Shown one piece after another: positions 32,601 through 40,647 of a stretch of DNA of 63,189 bases (positions within the stretch are counted from its first letter, which is position 1; each line of letters opens with the position of its first letter). This DNA is from a virus. The notes beneath the pieces were generated by a model. That model was not told the origin of the DNA, ran no database searches, and worked only from the letters and a program-made list of their open reading frames with translations. Both the position numbers and the translations under genes were made by a program. The stretch is taken from IMG/VR virus record IMGVR_UViG_3300042923_000815, positions 1 to 63,189 of that record; one strand, given 5' to 3'.

Positions 32601-33370
32601 GTTATCCCGCCCCTCTCATTATCTTGTACGATCTGCTCCGTATCAGTTAAAAACTGCTGCATGTTACGTCTTACCGTACCTAGTAGGCTATAGGACTCCG
32701 TTAACCCTATTTGCTGCACTATTTTAACAGCCTTGCCTAAATTTTCACCGTTATAAGTGTTTATTGGAATGCCTGATATTTCTTCAAATGATTTTATTGA
32801 TTCTCGTAAAGCATTGTGCCGTTCACTCATTCTTTCTCTTTCTGCTTTAAGATTTTCTTCATGTTTTTGCCTTAATTCGGTTATTCTTTGCTCAGAAAGG
32901 CTTTCCACTTGTTGTGCAATATTTTTCGCATATGCTTCATCCTCGCGCCTGAGAATAGCAGCTACAAATTCCTTTGTTATGGGCTGGCAAGATAACTTAT
33001 CCGGCTTTTTTGTCTGGCGTAATGATCCATTGTTATATTCCAATATGCCCCATGCTGCAGGAATGATATCTGTATCTTTAATCAAGCCTTTTGGCACTAC
33101 TAAGTACCAGTGGTTACAAAAGCATCCTACTGCTTCCGCTTTCTTAGGTTGTTCTAATTCTTTTTTAAGGTCATTGCGGCTTACCTTGATCTCAAAACCG
33201 ACAATAGCAAGCCCTCTAGAAGGATACATATTCATTGCTAGGGCATCAGCCCAACGTTTTAAATTTCCAGCAGTGCCGTTGCCTACCTCGAAGAATAACG
33301 CCCATTCTGGTCTAGTAAATTTCTTGCGTAGTGACTCGCGGATCTCTTCCGCTGTTACCTTATCGCTCAT
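32597..33370 (-). CDS. Predicted PD-(D/E)XK-like nuclease (MmcB-like)
   Basis: 257 aa. The N-terminal core RWADALAMNMYPSRGLAIVG followed by FEIKVSRNDLKKELEQPKKAE gives D-x(n)-ExK of a PD-(D/E)XK fold, as in MmcB-type DNA repair proteins. A C-terminal coiled coil (QRITELRQKHEENLKAERERM) is added. Likely DNA repair or recombination; the activity is inferred. Confidence 0.78.
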   Translation of the reverse strand: MSDKVTAEEIRESLRKKFTRPEWALFFEVGNGTAGNLKRWADALAMNMYPSRGLAIVGFEIKVSRNDLKKELEQPKKAEAVGCFCNHWYLVVPKGLIKDTDIIPAAWGILEYNNGSLRQTKKPDKLSCQPITKEFVAAILRREDEAYAKNIAQQVESLSEQRITELRQKHEENLKAERERMSERHNALRESIKSFEEISGIPINTYNGENLGKAVKIVQQIGLTESYSLLGTVRRNMQQFLTDTEQIVQDNERGGIT

Positions 33371-33762
33371 GTTATCCCGCCCTTTCTTTTGATCGGTATC
33401 ACTTCCGCCATTTTCTTTTCTCCCTGGTCAGTAAACTCGGAATTATCGTAGTAATAAAATGAGACTTTACACGCTAAAGCAATTGTCCTTTGGGTTATCC
33501 ATTGTACAGGTATAACCTTTGTGAATTTAATTGGGCTGTCTTGGTCTTCTAGTGTAAAATCGTCTGTCCATTTTCCTATGATCGGTATTTTATCGCTTAC
33601 CGATATTATCATTTCAGAGTTTTCCTCATATCCGATCTTTCCGCGCGGATCTTGCTTAAACCCCAGGCAAGGAATGTTACTGGTTTTCATTTTCTGATTG
33701 CAATTGCCGCCGTGAGTGGTATTCTGTTCGCAATACTCACACTCTGCCCATGTTGGTATCAC
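33367..33762 (-). CDS. Hypothetical protein with N-terminal Cys cluster (131 aa)
   Basis: 131 aa. CEYCEQNTTHGGNCNQ and PCLGF provide a possible zinc site; the rest is beta-rich (IPIIGKWTDDFTLED, ITQRTIALACKVSFYYYD). GTG start. No family recognised. Confidence 0.62.
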   Translation of the reverse strand: MIPTWAECEYCEQNTTHGGNCNQKMKTSNIPCLGFKQDPRGKIGYEENSEMIISVSDKIPIIGKWTDDFTLEDQDSPIKFTKVIPVQWITQRTIALACKVSFYYYDNSEFTDQGEKKMAEVIPIKRKGGIT

Positions 33763-33812
33763 ACTTATCCCGCCCTCCCCAATATTACCTCTCTACTACC
33801 AAACTTCTTAAA

Positions 33813-34658
33813 TCATGCTATTATCAATTTTCTCATTACATCGCTCATATGCGCTTTCGTGGCTGCTGGTCTTTGCCATGTTCTCTGGAAATCTTCCCAT
33901 TGCTTGCTATATTTTTTCTTCTTTAATTCAAAAGGCTGATATAACTGTGCAAAAGGCAATGCACCTGCTAAGAATATTTGACGTAATCTATTTTCATTCT
34001 CTTCCATGTCGTCTCCGATCAGCGCATAACATCGGATTTTTTCTTGATTAAATCCAGCAGCATATAACTTTTCGCAGGCTCGTTTTAAAAGATCAATTTT
34101 CCCCTTCGTGTCACACGCAAGCCACAACTCATTAACGCTACCTTTAGCGTTTAGTAGCCTCATTTGCTCAATATCCCAATCGCTTAAGATAGCAACTTCA
34201 AGACCGCCTTTAAACTGTATCTTTTTTTGCGTTTTAAGCATTTCATAGACCTTTTGCCGATGATCTTTAGAGCAAGCTAGAAAATTATTATCCTGAATAA
34301 TGTTTCCTGGCACTATCGGCAATTCCCTAAGTGCTCCCTCGCGCCTCGGTACAGCGCAAAATGAGCAATTGTTAGGGCAACCTCGACTTGTGAACACTAT
34401 CCCTTTGCCTATATACATTCCTGGGATGAAGTCCTCGCCAGCATCATCATAGGCGGGTCCACCAATTAAAACAGGTTTATTGGTTTTAGCTTCCCATTGT
34501 CTTTTTAAATACTCACAATGAGGTATGTCCCAAGTAAACACGCAACAAATATGTACCTCGTCATGTTCTGGTATAAATAGCCCTGGGACATCAAAGAAGC
34601 AATAATCATCATCGGGAGTATATGAATTCCTTTTTGGAAACACACGAATCACGTTCAA
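33813..34658 (-). CDS. Radical SAM protein
   Basis: 281 aa. The cluster-binding motif C94-x3-C98-x2-C101 is visible in SRGCPNNCSFCAVP, preceded by GGPAYDD and IPGMYIGKG typical of a B12-lacking radical SAM barrel. The Leu/Ala-rich second half completes the barrel. Substrate unknown. It lies immediately downstream of a PAPS-reductase-like gene and a DNA methyltransferase, so DNA or RNA modification is plausible. TTG start. Confidence 0.88.
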   Translation of the reverse strand: MNVIRVFPKRNSYTPDDDYCFFDVPGLFIPEHDEVHICCVFTWDIPHCEYLKRQWEAKTNKPVLIGGPAYDDAGEDFIPGMYIGKGIVFTSRGCPNNCSFCAVPRREGALRELPIVPGNIIQDNNFLACSKDHRQKVYEMLKTQKKIQFKGGLEVAILSDWDIEQMRLLNAKGSVNELWLACDTKGKIDLLKRACEKLYAAGFNQEKIRCYALIGDDMEENENRLRQIFLAGALPFAQLYQPFELKKKKYSKQWEDFQRTWQRPAATKAHMSDVMRKLIIA

Positions 34659-34670
34659 TTGCTTATCACC

Positions 34671-35453
34671 TCACTCAAAGATAACTGTCTGATCTGGATT
34701 TTCTTTTGCTACTGGTTTTGATGTCCACCAGTTAAACCAATCGTCAGCATTTTTCCACGTAATAGCTATTCCTTTTTCTTTTTTTCTTTCAATCATCCGT
34801 GGAAAAGCTTTAGTCATGGTGCGCTTGTATGATTCCGCTAGTTTCGGCCATCGGTTAATTTCTTTTGCGTGATTACTGCTCATTGGACAAAGAACGCAGC
34901 CTAAACGCTTAAAACCTTCATCGTATAGAGAGCAGTACGGTATTTGATGGCTTTTTATGTATTCCCAAATTTCGTATTCATCCCAATCTATAATTGGATG
35001 CAAAAATCTTTTTGAATTATCGGTGTAACACTGTTCTACCATTTTTCTTTTTGATCGCCTGGCACTCTCTGCCCATCTAACACCAGTTACTACTAATCGC
35101 CCTGATCCTCCACCTTCTTTAAGTACCGCACAACACCAGCGGTAAAACCGAGTAGGTACATCTGCTTTTCTTTCAATGAGCTGCCACATTGTTTCTTTAG
35201 GCTTATGTATTTCAACTTCTGAATGGTGCTCACGAATAAAATATACTAACTCAGGAGGATCAACCGTAGTAAGGTTATAGTGAGCGTCATATTTCACGCC
35301 AGCACGCTTGACTAAATCTAGTATGACTATGCTATCCTTCCCGCCCGAAAATGCTACATAATAGCCCTCTGGAGGCTCAAACTGCCTAATTCTATCAATT
35401 GCTATTTTGACTTTATCCTGTATACCAAATAAGGTATGTTCCACTAATGCCAT
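34671..35453 (-). CDS. PAPS-reductase-fold ATP-pyrophosphatase (DndC-like)
   Basis: 260 aa. The PP-loop SGGKDS lies at residues 36-41, followed by NLTTVDPPELV; RFYRWCCAVLKEG and VVTGVRWAESARRSKR follow, and RLGCVLCPM supplies a C-terminal Cys pair. The C-terminal Trp-rich segment is family typical. Relatives include sulfate-activating reductases and DndC. Phage copies are of unknown function. A 36-aa ORF lies between it and the methyltransferase. Confidence 0.88.
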   Translation of the reverse strand: MALVEHTLFGIQDKVKIAIDRIRQFEPPEGYYVAFSGGKDSIVILDLVKRAGVKYDAHYNLTTVDPPELVYFIREHHSEVEIHKPKETMWQLIERKADVPTRFYRWCCAVLKEGGGSGRLVVTGVRWAESARRSKRKMVEQCYTDNSKRFLHPIIDWDEYEIWEYIKSHQIPYCSLYDEGFKRLGCVLCPMSSNHAKEINRWPKLAESYKRTMTKAFPRMIERKKEKGIAITWKNADDWFNWWTSKPVAKENPDQTVIFE

Positions 35454-35460
35454 ATCTACC

Positions 35461-35571
35461 TCACTTCCCCATTACTACGGATCTACTACCATCCTCATAG
35501 ACTATATAGGCTAGGATACGGTAGTTTCGCCGTATCCATTTCCATGTTGAATTTACGCTAATCTGTCTCAT
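35461..35571 (-). CDS. 36-aa basic mini-protein
   Basis: MRQISVNSTWKWIRRNYRIL then AYIVYEDGSRSVV, with GGCGGTGTAAT upstream. It starts one base after the methyltransferase stop and ends just before the binding site of the PAPS-reductase-like gene. Basic and aromatic; no family recognised. Confidence 0.55.
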   Translation of the reverse strand: MRQISVNSTWKWIRRNYRILAYIVYEDGSRSVVMGK

Positions 35572-35572
35572 A

Positions 35573-37327
35573 TTACACCGCCTGTTCGGTAGCAACTTCG
35601 CCGTAACCGTCGCATATTTCAGGTAAATTCGCTCTTACAAGTGCTTCCGCGAATGGTGGAGGCACTGCATTACCACACCTGGCTACTTGTGCTGATTTAG
35701 AATACTTTTTCCCGTTATAATCTCGATCAATAACATAATCCTTTGGAAATCCTTGTGCCGCGAATAATTCATGAGGTTCTAGCATTCTCATACCTATATC
35801 TACAATCTGATAATCTTGACCGTGAATAGTAACTAATCCGAATCTATCCTTAGTAGTAACGGTGTGCATTGGCTCTTTTAGAGATTGCCCCTCACCTGTA
35901 CCGTAGTATTTAAGCAGAAACGTTCTAACCTCTCCAAAGTGTAATCCGCCGGCTGTAATTGTCTGAATCGGTTCGGTTACTTGATGTCCAATATTTGTAC
36001 CTTTCATTTTTATTAAATGACTGGTAACAAGTGCATTATGATCGACTGTTGTAACCGTAGGAGCCGGCTTCTTTAAATTTGCTCCTGGTCCCGAATAACC
36101 GCCCCCATAATGTTTAGCTAGAAAACTGGCTACAAGAGCATATCTTGGTGAAGCATCAACCACCATTAATGGTCTTTCTAAATCCTGCCCTCTTACTTCA
36201 CTTCCTGACTGTTCGCCATGATACTGAATTAAAGTAGGAGCTACTAGAATATGCTGATTTCCTGTTGTAATGGTTTTTATTGGTTTGTCTACTTGGCTTC
36301 CTGGGTGACCTGTTGTATTTACCACCAGTGTAGGCGTAACTAATAAACGCTCTGCCTTTGTAGTTACTGTCGTAAGCGGATCATCAATGTCATACTGCAA
36401 CCTATCCCCACCGAATCCAGTCTGACCAATTCGGGCAATATATGGAGTAACTATTCCCCATCCGTTTTTTGCTGTAATTGTTTGCAAAGGATCACCAATA
36501 CCCTGCCCTCTAAAATCAATACTATGGTGATTCACCTTGATGATAAAAGGATCAGCATTATCTATTACAAACTTTTGTATTCCTCTGGCAATCCTTCGCA
36601 TGGTGTTTTCAGCTAACTCTTTTTTACGCTCAAATATGGACGGGCAAGGCAGTGACCAGTCAATACATTCAGCAGCGGTTCTCCAAGGCTTAAGCTTACC
36701 TGTTTTAACCGCTTCACCATTTGGGTCTCCATATGTTTGCTTGGGCCAAACAATATTTTTACCATCACGTCTAGCAATCAGAAATAATCTTTTCCGTATC
36801 GTAGGAGCACCATAATCACACGCTTTTAGCTCTCGCCAATCTACCTGGTAACCTTGCCGCTTTAAAGCATTTACAAAAGCATGGAAAGTGCGTCCTTTCT
36901 GGCTAGTATCTGGCATCCCATTTTCAAGTAGTGGACCCCATGTTTTAAACTCTTCCACATTTTCAAGAATAATTACCCTAGGTTTTATTACAGCCGCCCA
37001 TCGAATGGCCACCCAAGCCAACCCTCTAATTTTCTTTTCAACTGGTTTCCCGCCCTTGGCTTTGCTAAAGTGTTTGCAGTCTGGACTAAACCAACATAAC
37101 GCCACTTGTCTGCCGCCTGTAATTGTTCTTGGGTCAATGTCCCATACTGACTCACAATAATGTTCCGTGTCTGGATGATTAACCTTATGCATTGCTATTG
37201 CAGCAGGGTCATGATTGATTGCTATATCTACGGATCGCCCAATTGCTAAACCTATACCTGTACTAGCACCGCCTCCACCCGCGAAGTTGTCCACGATAAT
37301 TTCACGGAATAATGAAGCTTGTTTCAT
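35573..37327 (-). CDS. DNA cytosine-C5 methyltransferase with repeat-built target domain
   Basis: 584 aa. Motif I is DNFAGGGGAS, motif IV has SPDC with the catalytic Cys (usually PPC, here PDC), motif VI is LENVEEF and motif X GNAVPPPFAEAL. Between about residues 278 and 512 lie seven units of 29-37 aa with core [DEK]P[LIM]xT[IV]T[TA]x(5-6)LV[TA]xxL, replacing an ordinary target recognition domain. It probably methylates phage DNA against host restriction. Start after GGGAGGGGTGAGT. Confidence 0.93.
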   Translation of the reverse strand: MKQASLFREIIVDNFAGGGGASTGIGLAIGRSVDIAINHDPAAIAMHKVNHPDTEHYCESVWDIDPRTITGGRQVALCWFSPDCKHFSKAKGGKPVEKKIRGLAWVAIRWAAVIKPRVIILENVEEFKTWGPLLENGMPDTSQKGRTFHAFVNALKRQGYQVDWRELKACDYGAPTIRKRLFLIARRDGKNIVWPKQTYGDPNGEAVKTGKLKPWRTAAECIDWSLPCPSIFERKKELAENTMRRIARGIQKFVIDNADPFIIKVNHHSIDFRGQGIGDPLQTITAKNGWGIVTPYIARIGQTGFGGDRLQYDIDDPLTTVTTKAERLLVTPTLVVNTTGHPGSQVDKPIKTITTGNQHILVAPTLIQYHGEQSGSEVRGQDLERPLMVVDASPRYALVASFLAKHYGGGYSGPGANLKKPAPTVTTVDHNALVTSHLIKMKGTNIGHQVTEPIQTITAGGLHFGEVRTFLLKYYGTGEGQSLKEPMHTVTTKDRFGLVTIHGQDYQIVDIGMRMLEPHELFAAQGFPKDYVIDRDYNGKKYSKSAQVARCGNAVPPPFAEALVRANLPEICDGYGEVATEQAV

Positions 37328-37340
37328 ACTCACCCCTCCC

Positions 37341-37673
37341 TCAAAATAAACTAAGCTGTTCTTGTGCTGCCTCGGCAATACTTTCAGTGCGAATATTGAT
37401 TTTTACAGCTTGTCCAATAAGTTTTCTGGAATTCGCCATATAATTATTATCAACTTTAGGCGGTGTGTCTTGGTAATAGGCTTCTGGATAGTCACTATTT
37501 GGATATAATTCTTCGATTTGTTTTTTGTAGTGTGAAATATGGTTTCTGATCAGATTTAAATTGCATCCGTCACTCCAAAAAGGGTCACTGCAACCATTTT
37601 GATAAATTGATTTCCAGCGGTTTAGCCTTTCCTGTAATTTATCTTCAATTGGCTTTTCTTTTTCCTTTGCCAT
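37341..37673 (-). CDS. Hypothetical protein upstream of the methyltransferase (110 aa)
   Basis: 110 aa. A charged helical start (AKEKEKPIEDKLQERLNRWKSI), then SDPFWSDGCNLNLIRNHISHYKKQIEELYP, and an acidic C-terminus ending EQLSLF, a QLxLF-like clamp-binding peptide. The family is unknown. The gene precedes the methyltransferase by 14 bases and is co-transcribed. Confidence 0.72.
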   Translation of the reverse strand: MAKEKEKPIEDKLQERLNRWKSIYQNGCSDPFWSDGCNLNLIRNHISHYKKQIEELYPNSDYPEAYYQDTPPKVDNNYMANSRKLIGQAVKINIRTESIAEAAQEQLSLF

Positions 37674-37707
37674 TACTGACCCCTCCCTTACGCTCTAATA
37701 ACAAATC

Positions 37708-37995
37708 CTAGCTTGCTTTAAAATACTCGTCATATTCACCAAAACAATTCTTATAATCACTTATATCTAACCCATCGTCTTCAAAAATCTCGTTAAGTTC
37801 AACACAAATTGTTTTATCAAACATGCGTACTTCAATCCCGCCCTCATCGAAGCGACCAGTACCAACAATCTTTACAAATTTATCTAAATCAATGAAATCA
37901 ATATGTACATATGCTCTTACTTCTTGACTCTTTTTTTCTTTGAATAATCCAGTCTCATTTACTTTAAGAAAATCATATAAATCAGCATCAACCAT
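37708..37995 (-). CDS. Hypothetical acidic protein (95 aa)
   Basis: 95 aa. Residues YDFLKVNETGLFKEKKSQEVRAYVHIDFIDLDKFVKIVG then an acidic end. Beta-alpha pattern, no motif recognised. Ribosome binding site GAGGCGGTGTGAG; RusA-like gene three bases upstream. Confidence 0.65.
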   Translation of the reverse strand: MVDADLYDFLKVNETGLFKEKKSQEVRAYVHIDFIDLDKFVKIVGTGRFDEGGIEVRMFDKTICVELNEIFEDDGLDISDYKNCFGEYDEYFKAS

Positions 37996-37998
37996 ATC

Positions 37999-38361
37999 TC
38001 ACACCGCCTCAATAAATATTTCCACTCTCGGATTAACCTTATCTAACCCCACTATCCGGCTGCCATCGTAATTAGCAATAAATTTATCATTTTCGATGAT
38101 TCCCGCCTTTTCCAGTATGTCGGAAGTAGCTTGCAATAAACCTATTAGATCCGGCCACCATTGTTTATTTGGTAACCAGTATAAGCAGCATACTTGTACA
38201 GGTCCTTCAAACTTCTGCTTGTACTTCTTCAAGTGCCAAAGTGCTTCAACTTGATATTTTTCAAATGCCTCACTAGGTATAAGCGATGTCCTTTTACCGA
38301 ATTTCACTATCCTGCTGGAATTTTTCTTCGTTGCCGGTCTTCCCGGGATAACTAGCTTCAT
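37999..38361 (-). CDS. RusA-like Holliday junction resolvase
   Basis: 120 aa. IPGRPATKKNSSRIV at the N-terminus and PDLIGLLQATSDILEKAGIIENDKFI with the conserved Asp residues are the RusA/YqaN signature. It resolves recombination or replication intermediates before packaging. Full family length. Confidence 0.92.
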   Translation of the reverse strand: MKLVIPGRPATKKNSSRIVKFGKRTSLIPSEAFEKYQVEALWHLKKYKQKFEGPVQVCCLYWLPNKQWWPDLIGLLQATSDILEKAGIIENDKFIANYDGSRIVGLDKVNPRVEIFIEAV

Positions 38362-38585
38362 GTCTCAGCTCCGCTTTCATATACCCACGGCTTTTCCCAC
38401 TTCTCGGCAATGCTCTTAGGATATATTTCATACGATCCATGCCCCATACTAACAACTACCATAGGCTTGTTATCTCGTAATGCCATATCATTGGCAGTCT
38501 TCTTTTTCTTACTTAATATTGGATTGTAAGGCTTGGGTTCATGGAAAAGTTCTAACACAGGTTGATCATTTGTAAAGTCTGTCAT
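38358..38585 (-). CDS. Hypothetical protein (75 aa)
   Basis: 75 aa. MTDFTNDQPVLELFHEPKP ... NDMALRDNKPMVVVSMGHGSYEIYPKSIAEKWEKPWVYE. It overlaps RusA and the following mini-gene by ATGA-type junctions. Not recognised. Confidence 0.65.
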   Translation of the reverse strand: MTDFTNDQPVLELFHEPKPYNPILSKKKKTANDMALRDNKPMVVVSMGHGSYEIYPKSIAEKWEKPWVYESGAET

Positions 38586-38731
38586 AGTGGTTCCTCTAGT
38601 GCTTTAATCCAGCATCCTTCACAACCATGCTTTTTAAGGTGTCTATCTTTTAATCCATGGTTACTCGGGCAATCCTCTTTCCAATTGATCCCCATATCTT
38701 CAATTACCTGCAATTTATCATCATCGTTCAT
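38582..38731 (-). CDS. 49-aa Cys/His mini-protein
   Basis: MNDDDKLQVIEDMGINWKED then CPSNHGLKDRHLKKHGCEGCW: three cysteines plus histidines arranged as a zinc knuckle. GGAGGTAAAAAT precedes the ATG, and both ends overlap their neighbours. Coding is well supported; function unknown. Confidence 0.75.
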   Translation of the reverse strand: MNDDDKLQVIEDMGINWKEDCPSNHGLKDRHLKKHGCEGCWIKALEEPL

Positions 38732-38922
38732 ATTTTTACCTCCTGACCAAGTGCTTCCCTAGCAATTACACCTTCATCCAACAAATCAGCATCTGGCCCC
38801 TCACCATATAATTCCGCGCATCTCTTAGAGTTAGGATTAAATAAAAATACACAACCGTCACCGCTAACACTGCAAGAATAACGTCCCTCTTCAGGATCAA
38901 ATGTAGCGCATTTACAACTCAT
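38728..38922 (-). CDS. Small Cys-rich protein (64 aa)
   Basis: 64 aa. MSCKCATFDPEEGRYSCSVSGDGCVFLF ... RCAELYGEG: six cysteines in the first 36 residues, likely metal-binding or disulfide. Overlaps the 49-aa gene and paralogue B by 4 bases each. Function unknown. Confidence 0.72.
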   Translation of the reverse strand: MSCKCATFDPEEGRYSCSVSGDGCVFLFNPNSKRCAELYGEGPDADLLDEGVIAREALGQEVKI

Positions 38923-39317
38923 TTCCGCACCTTCACTAGCAATTCGGCTCGTTTTTGGCAGAAACTACGCCAAGGACATTTAACTGTAAGACAAAAAGCA
39001 TCTGTGCCGTGATATTTCTTCTGATATTCTGTTTTACAAAAAGAAGTAATTGCAGGATTTGTGTTACTTACTTCTAATGCCAACCGCCCCAACTCAGCGT
39101 ATTTAATCATAGAAACATACTCACGTCTTAAAACTGCTAACTCAAGAGGTATTCCTTGTTCGTCTCTTACTTTTAATGACTCAGATTCACAACCATCGTC
39201 AGTTTTTTCATCAAATTTCTTTTTTAGTTTTTCTAACTCAATACGAAGATCTTTATTTTCTTGTTCTAAGTCAAAAAATGCTGTTTCTATATCAGACAAA
39301 CTATATTTTTCAATCAT
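38919..39317 (-). CDS. Early protein with C-terminal Cys motif, paralogue B
   Basis: 132 aa. Coiled coil in the first half (ETAFFDLEQENKDLRIELEKLKKKF), then YAELGRLALEVSN and a Cys-rich end (CKTEY ... CLTVKCPWRSFCQKRAELL). It shares the last two blocks with paralogue A at 31.1 kb. Unknown role; the coil suggests a scaffold or dimer with a zinc site. Confidence 0.72.
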   Translation of the reverse strand: MIEKYSLSDIETAFFDLEQENKDLRIELEKLKKKFDEKTDDGCESESLKVRDEQGIPLELAVLRREYVSMIKYAELGRLALEVSNTNPAITSFCKTEYQKKYHGTDAFCLTVKCPWRSFCQKRAELLVKVRK

Positions 39318-39618
39318 TGTTTATTACCACCTCTTTATAAGCGCAATAGATATACTCCAATGAAATATTTTCTACTGTATTTAAAATTATTCTGATTTTG
39401 CAATAGTCACATGTCCTACAATTTTTAACGATAATTAATTTATTTTCTGCCGGGCATTCGACCGCTTTTTCTACTGGCAATACTGTAATATCTTTTGCCA
39501 GCATCGTATTAAGGCGAAGTCTTAATTTTTCGTTTTCTTCTTTAAGATGTTGGTTTTCTGTTTCATGATTAATAGGTTTATTCAGCATGTAATGTAAATC
39601 TCTTGCATATGCCATCAT
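39310..39618 (-). CDS. Coiled-coil protein with Cys cluster (102 aa)
   Basis: 102 aa. A short leucine-rich coil (ENQHLKEENEKLRLRLNTML) precedes CPAENKLIIVKNCRTCDYCKIR. The same theme of coil plus Cys module as its neighbours. GGGGAGG precedes ATGATG. Function unknown. Confidence 0.68.
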   Translation of the reverse strand: MMAYARDLHYMLNKPINHETENQHLKEENEKLRLRLNTMLAKDITVLPVEKAVECPAENKLIIVKNCRTCDYCKIRIILNTVENISLEYIYCAYKEVVINND

Positions 39619-39947
39619 TCACCCTCCCCAGGATTCGGCGGTAAGGGTAACGACATCCATCTACGCGCTAATTGCACCCGATTGTCGCTATACGATGCGC
39701 CGTTCCAATATATTGAAATATACGCTTTTGTTCTCAAGTATGGAGTTAGATATTCAATAACAATCCATCTGCGATCATTCGGAGCGAACGCTGGCGGCAC
39801 ACCATCTGTCCACTGCATACGCTGTCCTAGTTTGGCGAGGCGAATAAGTTCAATTTCGGCTTGCTCGTTATATTCTTTTGGGAATCCACCTTTATTCATT
39901 TCATATACTGCAAGTTCACCTTTTTTAAATAGTTCCAGTACGTCCAT
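39615..39947 (-). CDS. DUF551-like protein (110 aa)
   Basis: 110 aa. The C-terminal part ends with ARRWMSLPLPPNPGEG, the HWMPLPxPP-like signature of DUF551, preceded by beta strands (RWIVIEYLT, KAYISIYWNG). N-terminal helical region IELIRLAKLGQRM. DUF551 proteins are common in phages and of unknown function. Confidence 0.75.
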   Translation of the reverse strand: MDVLELFKKGELAVYEMNKGGFPKEYNEQAEIELIRLAKLGQRMQWTDGVPPAFAPNDRRWIVIEYLTPYLRTKAYISIYWNGASYSDNRVQLARRWMSLPLPPNPGEGE

Positions 39948-40140
39948 TATTAACCTCCTCCCATCCCATGTTTACATATCCCTGAATCTTAACTTCTTGC
40001 GCCTCTACAGTGACTACAGCCCGAATCATCTTATCTTTACGCTTGGCTTGATACTCGTCTATATAAATCGCTAATTCCTGGTTTGTAATTTCGCCGTGGA
40101 CTGTAACTGTGACATTATCAATGATTGTGTTTCTGGTCAT
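39925..40140 (-). CDS. Hypothetical protein (71 aa)
   Basis: 71 aa. NTIIDNVTVTVHGEITNQELAIYIDEYQAKRKDKMIRAVVTVEAQEVKIQGYV: beta-helix-beta pattern resembling a small DNA-binding or dimerisation fold; not recognised. Overlaps the DUF551 gene by 23 bases. Confidence 0.65.
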   Translation of the reverse strand: MTRNTIIDNVTVTVHGEITNQELAIYIDEYQAKRKDKMIRAVVTVEAQEVKIQGYVNMGWEEVNNGRTGTI

Positions 40141-40514
40141 GATTGCACCGCCCGATTGTTTACTACTACATCACACCATCTAATAAATCCATCAATAAAA
40201 GGCTGAGTATTACGAGTAGATGCCCATCCAGCAAAACCTATAAAACCACTATCGCTGAAAGTTATAGCTTCACGATCTTTAAAATATGTGCCTTTTACTG
40301 TTAAGGCTAAGTTGCTGAATTTGTTTGATTGTCGTTGCTTCTTAGTGAAGCGATATCTATTTATCTTGATTAAAATACAATCATCTGACTCCGACATTGC
40401 CTTTTCAATCTCTTCTTGCAAGAAAAGTTCTAAGAGCTTAACACTTTCAATGTTAAGGAAATCATACGTTAACCCTTTGTCTTTAAAATACTGCCGTGCT
40501 TGACAATTATCCAT
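40137..40514 (-). CDS. Hypothetical protein (125 aa)
   Basis: 125 aa. MDNCQARQYFKDKGLTYDFL ... LLELFLQEEIEKAMSESDDC, then beta-rich FSNLALTVKGTYFKDREAITFSDSGFIGFAGWAST and FIRWCDVVV. Probably a single alpha/beta domain. No family recognised. Confidence 0.65.
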   Translation of the reverse strand: MDNCQARQYFKDKGLTYDFLNIESVKLLELFLQEEIEKAMSESDDCILIKINRYRFTKKQRQSNKFSNLALTVKGTYFKDREAITFSDSGFIGFAGWASTRNTQPFIDGFIRWCDVVVNNRAVQS

Positions 40515-40519
40515 TGTCC

Positions 40520-40627
40520 CTATCCCCTCCGCTTCATAAACTCTCTAATCCAAGACAAGTAAATTCCCGCTGTAACCGCCACGTAACAAACTACCAACAC
40601 CCCGACCATGTGTATAATAGTTGCCAT
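40520..40627 (-). CDS. 35-aa single-pass membrane peptide
   Basis: One hydrophobic helix (IIHMVGVLVVCYVAVTAGIY) is followed by a basic tail (REFMKRRG), so the C-terminus is probably cytoplasmic. AAAGGAG lies 11 bases upstream of the ATG. It fills the gap downstream of SSB. Confidence 0.6.
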   Translation of the reverse strand: MATIIHMVGVLVVCYVAVTAGIYLSWIREFMKRRG

Positions 40628-40647
40628 TTATGCGAGCTCCTTTTACT

